From Planctomycetaceae bacterium (GTDB lineage Bacteria; Planctomycetota; Planctomycetia; Planctomycetales; Planctomycetaceae), in the NCBI GenBank assembly GCA_003445035.1, contig DLVV01000015.1, positions 1-6,770 on the forward strand: a DNA stretch of 6,770 nucleotides, in the 5' to 3' direction. Made by a program: the position numbers and the translations under genes. Each line of letters opens with the position of its first letter. Position 1 is the stretch's first letter. Under the pieces are notes generated by a model. It did no database searches. It was not told the DNA's origin and was given only the letters and a program-made list of their open reading frames with translations. Of the stretch, positions 1-6,474 are shown piece after piece.

Positions 1-959
1 CTGTTGCGGCCGTAGCGGATCTGTTCGGTGTCCTTCTCGTTGGTGACGTCGAAGGCGTGCCGCACCTTGGGGTCGTTGAGCAGAGAGATGGCCCCTTCCC
101 GAAGACGCCCGAAGCTCCTGGCCGTTACGGCCTGGTCCAGGTGCTTCTGCTGGCGTTCGATGCTCCGCAGCACATCAAGCCGACGGGTGAAGCGTGCTGA
201 GGTCAGGCTGTGAGGAAGCGTCAGGTTCGGAGCCCGGAAGACACGATCCTCTTCGCGGAACGGCAGGCCCAGGTTCGGGAAGTTGTACTCGGGAAAGGCT
301 CCCCGCTGGATGTTGTGATACGGGGAGGCTTCGATAAACCAGGGATCATGTCGGTAGCTCATCTGGCCGCCGAATTGCCCGGGGATTGTCCCGCCCGACC
401 AGTGGATCAGGGTTTCCGGAACCACGGCGGCCGGCGGCAGCTTGTCGTTCTGCCGCGGCACCTGGGGGTGATTTCGGATGGCGTATCCGGCGGTCGAGAG
501 GATGGACGGGTAGTCGCTGGAACGCGGTTGTCGGTCGCCACGGAACCCGAGGTTCTTCTCCGACCGACCGGTGAGCATGAAGTAATGACCCAGCGTGTGG
601 CCGTTGGTCGAGTGGGTCATCGAGCGGCAGACGGACCACAGGTGACTTCGCTGGGCCAGTCGCGGGAGGTGTTCACAGATGTCGATGCCCGGAGTCCGTG
701 TTGCGATCGGGCGGAATTCGCCACGGATCGAGACCGGTGCATCGGGTTTCAGGTCAAAACTGTCCTGCTGGGCCAATCCACCCGAGAGGAAGATGTAGAT
801 GCAGCGACGAAATGCGGGCAGTGGTTTCGTGGTTGACGGTGCGGCTTGCAGGCTCGCGACCTGGTCCATGCCCAGTCCCATCAGCCCGAGTGTGCCCGCC
901 TGGACGGCTGTCCGGCGTGAGACCAGCGGGTGCGATGGTGTCGGTGTGGGGCTATGCAT
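1..959 (-). CDS. DUF1501 family exported protein, N-terminal part (runs off left edge)
   Basis: Reading the minus strand from the ATG at 957-959 gives 319 residues with no stop up to base 1, so the C-terminus lies outside the window. The start is firm: no ATG, GTG or TTG lies in frame between it and the upstream in-frame stop near 1113. Residues 12-38 form a twin-arginine-type leader (LVSRRTAVQAG, R15-R16, then a Gly/Leu-rich hydrophobic stretch ending near LQA). A conserved DUF1501 core follows: IYIFLSGG at 54-61, QDSFDLKPDAP at 65-75, IRGEFRPIATRTPGI, EHLPRLA, and AFD...IRYG at 302-317. The family is placed in the alkaline phosphatase-like clan; its substrate is unknown. Planctomycetes carry many copies, often beside DUF1549/DUF1553 cytochrome-type proteins. 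Such a partner, if present, would lie beyond the left edge. The metal-binding C-terminal half cannot be judged. Family assignment is confident; function is not. Confidence 0.9.
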   Translation of the reverse strand, partial: MHSPTPTPSHPLVSRRTAVQAGTLGLMGLGMDQVASLQAAPSTTKPLPAFRRCIYIFLSGGLAQQDSFDLKPDAPVSIRGEFRPIATRTPGIDICEHLPRLAQRSHLWSVCRSMTHSTNGHTLGHYFMLTGRSEKNLGFRGDRQPRSSDYPSILSTAGYAIRNHPQVPRQNDKLPPAAVVPETLIHWSGGTIPGQFGGQMSYRHDPWFIEASPYHNIQRGAFPEYNFPNLGLPFREEDRVFRAPNLTLPHSLTSARFTRRLDVLRSIERQQKHLDQAVTARSFGRLREGAISLLNDPKVRHAFDVTNEKDTEQIRYGRN

Positions 960-1248
960 GTCTTCGAAACGTCTGGGCAGGACAATGACTGACCAACTCT
1001 CTGACGGCGATATGATACGCGAGAGACCCGGGGAGGATCTACTCGGAAGTTTTTGTCGGCCGGCTCGCAGGGCAAGTGGGCGTTGTTTCGGGGAGGGGCC
1101 GTGGGGCGGACATCAGGCCGCCCCGGTTTGGTGAGCCCCGGTCATTATCTCTATTGTCGGTCGAAATGGGATTCGTACGAGAGGTGGGATGCGACTACAA
1201 TGATCGCCGGCCAGACATCGAAAGCTTGTTCGATCCGGATCCGGGCGA
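960..1248. promoter_or_regulatory. Divergent spacer between the two DUF1501 genes
   Basis: These 289 bases separate two genes that start outward, so they should hold both promoters and both 5' leaders. I see no convincing gene here. For the rightward gene there is a weak candidate pair, TTGGTG at 1128-1133 and TATTGT at 1152-1157, 18 bases apart. For the leftward gene, TATCAT (minus strand, 1017-1012) could be a -10 box, but no -35 box fits. The spacer also carries a 7-bp GC-rich hairpin (1103-1124) and two inverted repeats close to the rightward start codon. Planctomycete promoters are poorly predicted by sigma-70 rules, so the boxes are weak evidence. That promoters lie here is inferred from gene orientation. 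Confidence 0.45.
1103..1124. repeat. GC-rich inverted repeat (7-bp stem, 8-base loop)
   Basis: GGGGCGG at 1103-1109 pairs perfectly with CCGCCCC at 1118-1124 across the loop ACATCAGG. No T-run follows on either strand and no gene ends here, so it does not look like an intrinsic terminator. It lies 125 bases before the rightward DUF1501 start and could be an operator or, if transcribed, a leader stem-loop. A chance hairpin is possible at this GC content. Confidence 0.4.
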
Positions 1249-2652
1249 ATGCTGACCGTTTTTTCCGACGACAACGCGAAACGGCACCACGGATTGTCGC
1301 GGCGATCGTTCCTGCAGGTCGGCACCTGCACCGTCGGTGGGTTGTCGCTGGGAGACGTGCTGAAGCTTGAGGCTGCCCAGGCCGTCGAGACTCCGTTCGT
1401 CAAGGACATCTCCGTCGTGTTCCTCTACTTCTCCGGGGGGGCCAGCCATATCGAGACCTTCGACCCGATGATGGAGGCTCCGCCGGAAATTCGCAGCCAG
1501 ACCGGTGAAGTGGCGACGACGCTCCCCGGGGTCACCTTCGGCGGCACCTTTCCCAGGCTGGCCCGTCACGCGCAGCAGATGTCCATCGTGCGGTCGTTCC
1601 ACCACCGCAACACCGACCACGTCAAGGCGCACGTCAAAGTGCTGACCGGAGGTATGGATCCGACCGGTGAGCGGAAGACCGGCTTCAGCATGGGGTCTCT
1701 TTTTGCCAGGCTGGCCGGCACGAACAGCCCTCGTACCGGCATGCCGAGCTACAGCCTGCTGACCACGCCCGAGATCGATCCGCAGTATCGCCAGGAACTG
1801 ACACGGGTCCGGCGGGGATCCTGGGCCGGATCGCTCGGCTCTCCGTACTCGCCGTTCGAGCCGGGCAACAAGAGTGCGATCCTGGAGAACATGTCTTTGA
1901 ACATTCCCCAGGGCCGGTTCAGTGACCGGCGGCTGTTGCTCTCGTCGCTGGACCAGTGGAAACGCCGGTACGCGAAGATCGCATCGGTCGGCGGCACATC
2001 GCGGTTCAACGACCAGGCGGTCGATCTGCTGCTCGGAACCGGCTCGGGCGCCCTGGACATTTCTCGCGAGGATCCGGCCCTCGTTCGTCGCTACGACACG
2101 AGTCACATCCCGGTCGGATTCAAGAAGTTCAAGCCCTCGCCCCTGGGTAAGCAGATGCTGATGGCCCGGCGGTTGTGCGAGGTCGGGTGTCGGTTCGTGA
2201 CGGTTCACAGCCCCGGCTGGGACATGCATGCCGACAAGAACAACCCGGGCATGGTGACGGGCATGGAGATGCTGGGTCGGACGGCCGACCAGGCCGTGTC
2301 CACGTTCCTGGAAGACGTGGCCCAACGCGGACTCTCGAAGAAGATTCTGCTGATTCTCTCGGGGGACTTCGGCCGCACGCCGAAGGTCAACAAGAACGGT
2401 GGTCGCGACCACTGGGCTCGCTTGAGTACGCTGGCGTTTGCCGGCGGCGACCTGAGAATGGGCCAGGTTGTCGGGAAGGCTCACCGGAACGGTGGCGAAC
2501 CACAGGCGTTTCCGGTTTCGCTGTCACAGTTCCAGGCCACGGTCATGCAGAGCCTGATCGATGTGGGCCAGTTCCGGGTCAACAGCAGCTTCCCGAGAGA
2601 ACTGACCGCCCTGCTCGAAAACCGAACGGCGATCGCGCAACTGATGCCCTGA
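1249..2652 (+). CDS. DUF1501 family exported protein (complete)
   Basis: A 467-residue protein. The ATG at 1249 is the only usable start, because an in-frame stop lies at 1201 and no ATG, GTG or TTG falls between; no strong Shine-Dalgarno precedes it. A twin-arginine leader, LSRRSFLQVG (R18-R19), runs into a hydrophobic segment to about residue 45, implying Tat export as a folded and perhaps metal-bound protein. Core motifs are FLYFSGGASHIETFDP (58-73), FPRLARHAQ, SIVRSFHHR, GWDMHAD (W324, D325, H327), SGDFGRTP (371-378) and GGRDHW (384-389). The spaced Asp/His clusters match the alkaline phosphatase-like fold to which DUF1501 is assigned; the reaction is unknown. The length is usual for the family, so the gene looks intact. 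It is head-to-head with a second DUF1501 gene and ends 23 bases from a convergent gene, so the DUF1549/DUF1553 partner often seen with this family is not adjacent. The family call is secure; its role is unassigned. Confidence 0.93.
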   Translation: MLTVFSDDNAKRHHGLSRRSFLQVGTCTVGGLSLGDVLKLEAAQAVETPFVKDISVVFLYFSGGASHIETFDPMMEAPPEIRSQTGEVATTLPGVTFGGTFPRLARHAQQMSIVRSFHHRNTDHVKAHVKVLTGGMDPTGERKTGFSMGSLFARLAGTNSPRTGMPSYSLLTTPEIDPQYRQELTRVRRGSWAGSLGSPYSPFEPGNKSAILENMSLNIPQGRFSDRRLLLSSLDQWKRRYAKIASVGGTSRFNDQAVDLLLGTGSGALDISREDPALVRRYDTSHIPVGFKKFKPSPLGKQMLMARRLCEVGCRFVTVHSPGWDMHADKNNPGMVTGMEMLGRTADQAVSTFLEDVAQRGLSKKILLILSGDFGRTPKVNKNGGRDHWARLSTLAFAGGDLRMGQVVGKAHRNGGEPQAFPVSLSQFQATVMQSLIDVGQFRVNSSFPRELTALLENRTAIAQLMP

Positions 2653-2675
2653 GGACCTGCTCCGGCCGCGGTCTC

Positions 2676-4175
2676 TCAACGGAACCGGAACGAGAACAGG
2701 TCGGCGTCCTTGAGGACGAATCGCAGGCGGACGGGCCGGGAGGCGAGTCGCGAGACGGTTTCCGAGTCCATCCAGGTTACCGCCCGTTCGATTTCGTCTC
2801 CGAAGACCTCGTGACAGTCGGCCTGGGTGAACCCCGGAATCGGTTTGCCCGCCGCGTCCTGGATCTCGACCCAGACTCCGCCGGCTGCCGAGGTCGAGTA
2901 GTTGATGACCAGCTTGTTGCCGGAAAAGACCAGGGGCCGGGTCACGAACTCGCCGCCGGCCAGCGATGCCCGCATCGACACGAATCCGTCGGTTCGGATC
3001 GAGTATCGCCTCAGGTACATGCTCTTGCCGGCCCAGTAGCCCTCGGTGGCAAACAGCGAAAGTTCGTCCGGGGCGCGGGGGAGCTCCGACCGGGTGCTGA
3101 GCAGTCCCCAGGCGATGATGTTGTCGCCGTAGACCCACGAGTTTGTCCGTGACGGGCCGGGACGCAGAATCGCCTCACCCCACCGCTTGAAGGTCACCCG
3201 GTCGCGACTGGTCATCATCAGCCCGTCGGTGACGGCGTTGCCGTAACGCGCGGATACGCTGGATCGCAGACGTCTCATTTTCGGATGAGGCAGCTTGTCG
3301 GTGGAATCGACGCGGCCCCGGTCGATGTACCTCATCGGGAACCCGAACAGGATGTGTGGTGCGCGGGCGTAGGGTGTGACCTGGTTGGTGTAGAGGTGTT
3401 CGTCGGGCGCACCCGGAAAGACCAGCCATTCGGGCTTGCTCCAGTCCACGAAGTTCTTTGACGTGGAGGTCTTGATTCCGCGAATCCCTCTTTGGAAGTC
3501 GCGAAAATAGGCGCGGTATTCGCCACGGACGGAGTCCCAGAAGGCGAGGTTCTCGGAGTCGAAGGCGCCGTCGGTGATGACCAGTCGCCTGGTGATCGGT
3601 GAGAAATGGAAGCCGTCGGGCGACTTCAACGCGTACAGGCCTTTCATCGCCCGGGAACGAATGAGTGCCTTGTACTGTTCGGCAGGAGGACACTTCGGGT
3701 TGCTGTCCTTGAACACCGCGATGTGAGCCGCATCGACGACCAGTCCCGGAATCGTTCCGTTGGCCAGGACAATGTTGTTCTTCCTGGAACCTTCGAATTC
3801 CACCAGGCCCAGGTTCGGTTTGGTCCAGTGGATTCCGTCACGGCTTTCGGCGTAACAGGTAAACGGAGGATGGCCCTGGATCAGCTTGCCCCTGGCCATC
3901 TCGTAATGCAGAGATCCGAAGTACATGCGGTAGCGGTCTCCGTCCTGGAATACCGACGTGTAGGTGCACGCGTTGCCTTCCCACTTGTTGTCGGTGACCA
4001 ACGCAATGTTGCGACGGACGGGCCTGTGCATCTGCAGCCCGATGCGGCCCCTGGTCGAAGCGATCAGATGATCATCGATCATCAATTCGAGTCGGGATCC
4101 GATCTGGATCGGTTCCGCTGCGTTCGTGACGCCACACACCAGCAGGGTGAGCACCGTCGCCTGGATTCGTGTCAT
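2676..4175 (-). CDS. Secreted five-bladed beta-propeller protein, GH32/GH43-like fold
   Basis: The frame is open back to a GTG at 4355, but I choose the ATG at 4173-4175: it has GGAG six bases upstream and begins a clear signal peptide, MTRIQATVLTLLVCGVTNAA, cut near residue 20. That gives 499 residues. Residues 30-385 look like a propeller of the glycosyl hydrolase 32/43/62/68 type: LMIDDHLI (31-38), then blade-like repeats of an S-x-D-G-x-x-aromatic pattern at about 107-120 (SRDGIHW), 180-194 (SPDGFHF), 234-248 and 319-332. Residues 388-499 form a probable beta-sandwich (LVINYSTSAAG, VEIQDAAGKPIPG, RLRFVLKDADL). I recognise the whole as a family common in planctomycetes and usually left hypothetical. 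It should act in the periplasm or outside the cell, perhaps on carbohydrate; this is inferred from fold only. It is divergent from the isomerase gene and convergent with the DUF1501 gene. Confidence 0.87.
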   Translation of the reverse strand: MTRIQATVLTLLVCGVTNAAEPIQIGSRLELMIDDHLIASTRGRIGLQMHRPVRRNIALVTDNKWEGNACTYTSVFQDGDRYRMYFGSLHYEMARGKLIQGHPPFTCYAESRDGIHWTKPNLGLVEFEGSRKNNIVLANGTIPGLVVDAAHIAVFKDSNPKCPPAEQYKALIRSRAMKGLYALKSPDGFHFSPITRRLVITDGAFDSENLAFWDSVRGEYRAYFRDFQRGIRGIKTSTSKNFVDWSKPEWLVFPGAPDEHLYTNQVTPYARAPHILFGFPMRYIDRGRVDSTDKLPHPKMRRLRSSVSARYGNAVTDGLMMTSRDRVTFKRWGEAILRPGPSRTNSWVYGDNIIAWGLLSTRSELPRAPDELSLFATEGYWAGKSMYLRRYSIRTDGFVSMRASLAGGEFVTRPLVFSGNKLVINYSTSAAGGVWVEIQDAAGKPIPGFTQADCHEVFGDEIERAVTWMDSETVSRLASRPVRLRFVLKDADLFSFRFR

Positions 4176-4181
4176 GATCAT

Positions 4182-4185
4182 CTCC
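4182..4185 (-). promoter_or_regulatory. Shine-Dalgarno that decides the propeller gene start
   Basis: GGAG on the minus strand lies six bases before the ATG at 4175 and directly abuts the in-frame ATG at 4181. The spacing favours the 4175 start, which also begins the signal peptide exactly, over the GTG at 4355, which would add 60 residues unlike a leader. Confidence 0.6.
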
Positions 4186-4356
4186 GGTCGGATTGGCCAA
4201 GTTCTCTCCATGCCACCTCGCAACCTATCCACACGTCGTGACGTCTTCCAGCCATCGTGGGTCCGGTTGACTTTGAGAACTCCAGTCCCGAGTCTGCCAC
4301 GTGAAGGGCTGGCGGGTTTCCGTCGGTACGAATCACCAGCCACGGTACGGCGCACC

Positions 4357-4360
4357 GAGG
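4357..4360 (+). promoter_or_regulatory. Shine-Dalgarno that decides the isomerase start
   Basis: GAGG nine bases before the ATG at 4370 supports that codon over the in-frame GTG at 4301. The 23 residues between them are basic and unlike the family N-terminus, which begins close to the IKGPAVFLAQF strand. Confidence 0.55.
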
Positions 4361-4369
4361 ATCTTTGGC

Positions 4370-5422
4370 ATGAGCAGTATCAAGGGGCCGGCCGTCTTCC
4401 TGGCACAGTTCCTTCGTGACGAACCACCGTTCAACTCGCTGGAATCGATCGCGGGATGGTTCGCCGACCTGGGGTACCGGGGGGTGCAGATTCCGGGCTG
4501 GGATCCTCGAACCATCGACCTGGACCAGGCAGCCGAATCAGCGACGTACTGCGAGGACTACACCGGGCGGTTGGCCGAACTGGGACTGGAGGTCACCGAG
4601 TTGACCGGTTATCTGCAGGGGCAGGTGCTGGCCGTACACCCTTCCTACGAGGAGATGTTCTCTGCGTTTCACCCGGCCGGCCTGGATGGAAGCGAGCGGA
4701 CCGCCTGGGCTTCGGACCAGATCCGGAAATTGATCACCGCGTCGGCACACATGGGGACCCCCAGTGTCCCGGTTCTTTCGGGCGGGTTCGCCTGGCAGAT
4801 GGTCTATCCCTGGCCGCAGCGGCCCGAGGGGATCATCGACGAAGCGTTCAGCGAGCTGGCCGCACGATGGCGGCCCCTGCTGGACGAGGCGGCCGACAAC
4901 GGGGTGACGATCACCTTCGAACTGCACCCCGGGTCGGATCTCTTCGACGGTGCGACGTTCGAGATGTTTCTCGACAAGGTCGACGATCACCCCGCGGCCT
5001 GCATCAACTACGATCCCAGCCACTTCCTGCTGCAGCAATTGGATTACCTGGAGTTCATTCGTATCTTCGGCGAGCGGATTGAGGGTTTTCACGTCAAGGA
5101 CGCCGAGTTCCGGCCGTCGGGGCGAGTCGGTGTCTACGGGGGATACCAGCCGTGGACCGATCGTGCGGGACGGTTTCGCTCTCTCGGTGACGGCCAGGTC
5201 GATTTCGGCCAGGTCTTCACGTTGCTGACCGAAGCCGGTTTTGATGGCTGGGCCGTGCTGGAGTGGGAATGTGCGGTGAAGAGCCCTGAACAGGGGGCTC
5301 GTGAGGGTGCCGAATTCATCTCTCGGCACATCATCGAGACGACCGATGTGGCCTTCGACGACTTCGCCGGAGGCGAATCGGGTGACGTCGGGGTGAACCG
5401 AAGGATTCTTGGGCTGGAGTGA
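4370..5422 (+). CDS. Sugar phosphate isomerase/epimerase-like TIM-barrel protein
   Basis: A 350-residue protein with no signal peptide, so probably cytoplasmic. It belongs to the xylose isomerase-like TIM-barrel superfamily (AP endonuclease 2 fold). Barrel strands are visible at AVFLAQF (8-14), YRGVQIPGWD (37-45), VTELTGYLQGQ (75-85), TITFELHPG (180-188), CINYDPSHF (211-219), IEGFHVKDAEF (237-247) and WAVLEWE (294-300). The expected divalent-metal ligands can be assigned: E184, D215, H241 and E298 or E300, with H186 and H218 nearby. Hallmarks of the subfamily as I know it are YPWPQRP at 146-152 and the tail AFDDFAGG...NRRILG (328-348). Members often sit beside Gfo/Idh/MocA oxidoreductases in sugar or inositol gene clusters; none is adjacent here. 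The likely reaction is aldose-ketose isomerisation or epimerisation, but the substrate cannot be read from sequence. Superfamily and subfamily are confident; the exact activity is not. Confidence 0.92.
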   Translation: MSSIKGPAVFLAQFLRDEPPFNSLESIAGWFADLGYRGVQIPGWDPRTIDLDQAAESATYCEDYTGRLAELGLEVTELTGYLQGQVLAVHPSYEEMFSAFHPAGLDGSERTAWASDQIRKLITASAHMGTPSVPVLSGGFAWQMVYPWPQRPEGIIDEAFSELAARWRPLLDEAADNGVTITFELHPGSDLFDGATFEMFLDKVDDHPAACINYDPSHFLLQQLDYLEFIRIFGERIEGFHVKDAEFRPSGRVGVYGGYQPWTDRAGRFRSLGDGQVDFGQVFTLLTEAGFDGWAVLEWECAVKSPEQGAREGAEFISRHIIETTDVAFDDFAGGESGDVGVNRRILGLE

Positions 5423-5455
5423 GGGCCGGTCGTCAGGTTGCCGGGCCGGGTTCGG

Positions 5456-6199
5456 TCACGACGTTTCGGTGAGACTCGTGAGCCAGCCGAGAAACTTGAA
5501 GTACAGGGCAAAGATCAATACCAGCAGATAAACCGCGGCGGCGGTGGCAAACAGGTACTCCAGGCCCCAGAGGTCAAGCGTCGAGAGATATATGCCGGCG
5601 GTGACCAGCACTGCCAGGATGAAGGGGTGCCGCGCTCCGAAGCCCAACGACAACCACAGGCCTTTGACCGGGTAGATCACCAGTTTGTCCGGCAGGCTGC
5701 GCTCTTCGCCGGCTGCCACCCGCAGGAGCGTGTTGAAGATCAGGGCAAAGAACAGGGAGCCTGTGGCTGCAGAAATGCCCCACTTCTGGAAAAAGTACGA
5801 CTCGACGCCCGGCTCCAGGACGGCATTGGCCACATCGTCAGGGGCATACGAAACCGAGACGACCTTGTCGACCGGATAACGCCGCACCACGCTGTGGGCC
5901 GAATATTCGTGTCCGCCGATGACCACGACATTTGAGGAATGTTCCGTTCCCTCCACGTTGTAGACATACACGATGTCCGCCGAATAGGTGGTGCCGTCTT
6001 CATCCTCGTGAGACTCGACCTGGGAGGTGATGATTCGTCCGTTGGCGGTCGGCCAGTCCACGCTGGCCCTCGACTCCTGGAGCTTGAGGTGCCCGTAGCC
6101 GAACAGTGCCATCCCGCCCAATCCGACGATGCTCCAGATCATCAGGAGGGCATGACGCTCGCTGCGATGTTTCCGTTGGGATGTCGGAAGATTTTTCAT
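5456..6199 (-). CDS. DUF3592 domain membrane protein with four predicted helices
   Basis: A 247-residue protein. The ATG at 6197-6199 is well fixed, since an in-frame stop lies five codons upstream with no other ATG, GTG or TTG between; the Shine-Dalgarno is weak. After a basic, Ser/Arg-rich N-terminus comes helix 1 (about 18-37). A soluble domain at 42-130 follows: DWPTANGRI (48-56), a Y-x-Y strand pair (YVYNVEGTEH), RRYPVDKVVSVSYAPDD and AVLEPG. This is the DUF3592 pattern of SWP-T-G, a turn, YP-G-V-V-Y-P and A-LEPG. Three further helices lie at about 141-160, 191-209 and 213-235. Many DUF3592 proteins end soon after the second helix, so the extra C-terminal pair is less usual. Role unknown. 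It is convergent with the isomerase gene across 33 bases and divergent from the gene at 6475. Confidence 0.87.
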   Translation of the reverse strand: MKNLPTSQRKHRSERHALLMIWSIVGLGGMALFGYGHLKLQESRASVDWPTANGRIITSQVESHEDEDGTTYSADIVYVYNVEGTEHSSNVVVIGGHEYSAHSVVRRYPVDKVVSVSYAPDDVANAVLEPGVESYFFQKWGISAATGSLFFALIFNTLLRVAAGEERSLPDKLVIYPVKGLWLSLGFGARHPFILAVLVTAGIYLSTLDLWGLEYLFATAAAVYLLVLIFALYFKFLGWLTSLTETS

Positions 6200-6474
6200 C
6201 AGCCGGATGCCGCTTCAACCTGAGACAGTGTCGCCGGGTGGTGTTACCAGAAACGTGTTGAGAACGCCAAGTTTGATCATCAAGGACTGTGAACTGCCAG
6301 TCGGAAGCGACGTCGGTCGTCGTCGGCTTTCCGTGGTCTCGGAGAATTGCTTGCTCCCCCCCGCCCCGGCGTGTAGCTTGGATTGTTCGGCCGGGCTGCA
6401 GCGTGTTTGACCGCCGGCGCTCGTCGATTTCCGAACCACCCACGATCACCGAGACACACCCAGGAGTCCACACC
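6200..6474. promoter_or_regulatory. Divergent spacer before the NHL-type propeller gene
   Basis: These 275 bases separate outward-starting genes and hold no convincing coding sequence. They contain an 11-base palindrome, TTGAT-C-ATCAA, at 6273-6283, a run of seven C at 6356-6362, and a CGTCG-rich patch around 6310-6325. TTGCTT at 6347-6352 followed by GTGTAG at 6371-6376 (18-base gap) is at best a poor promoter match for the rightward gene. I see no -35/-10 pair for the leftward gene. Confidence 0.4.
6462..6466 (+). promoter_or_regulatory. Strong Shine-Dalgarno of the NHL-type propeller gene
   Basis: AGGAG lies eight bases before the ATG at 6475. It is the best ribosome-binding site in the window and fixes the start of a gene that is cut off by the right edge. 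Confidence 0.65.

Larger units (their letters stand above)
4176..4369. promoter_or_regulatory. Divergent spacer between propeller and isomerase genes
   Basis: These 194 bases should carry start signals for both genes. A 12-base inverted repeat, ACGTC-GT-GACGT at 4233-4244, lies near the middle and could bind a dimeric regulator. TTGACT at 4267-4272 resembles a rightward -35 box, but no good -10 box follows at the right distance. An 8-bp palindrome, TTGGCCAA, occurs at 4193-4200. No gene is evident here. Shared control of the two genes is inference from layout. Confidence 0.45.

Noticed and set aside
210..836. A 208-residue plus-strand open frame at the left end
   Set aside because: The minus-strand frame reads an unbroken DUF1501 protein through the same bases with clear motifs, so this is its shadow.
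1195..2484. A 429-residue open frame on the minus strand
   Set aside because: It lies wholly antisense to the DUF1501 gene, its translation is rich in Arg, His, Gly and Pro with no recognisable motif, and long antisense frames are expected in GC-rich genes.
2653..2702. GACCTG and CAGGTC arms around the convergent gene ends
   Set aside because: Only six bases pair, the distance is over 30 bases, one arm lies within coding sequence, and no T-run is present.
4267..4272. TTGACT as a sigma-70 -35 box for the isomerase
   Set aside because: The bases 16-18 positions further on do not resemble a -10 box, so only half a promoter is present.
4326..4334. GTACGAATC also found inverted at 1170-1178, a possible shared operator
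   Set aside because: A shared 9-base word between two spacers of about 200-290 bases, counting both strands, is expected at a rate near 0.4 by chance, so it is not evidence of co-regulation.
4538..5329. A 263-residue minus-strand open frame
   Set aside because: It is antisense to the isomerase gene, whose metal ligands and family motifs are all intact in the plus frame. The antisense product shows no family features.
5423..5455. Possible terminator hairpin between convergent stops (GGGCCGG and CCGGGCC)
   Set aside because: The arms pair only with a bulge, the loop is 11 bases, and no T-run follows on either strand. GC repeats like this are common here.
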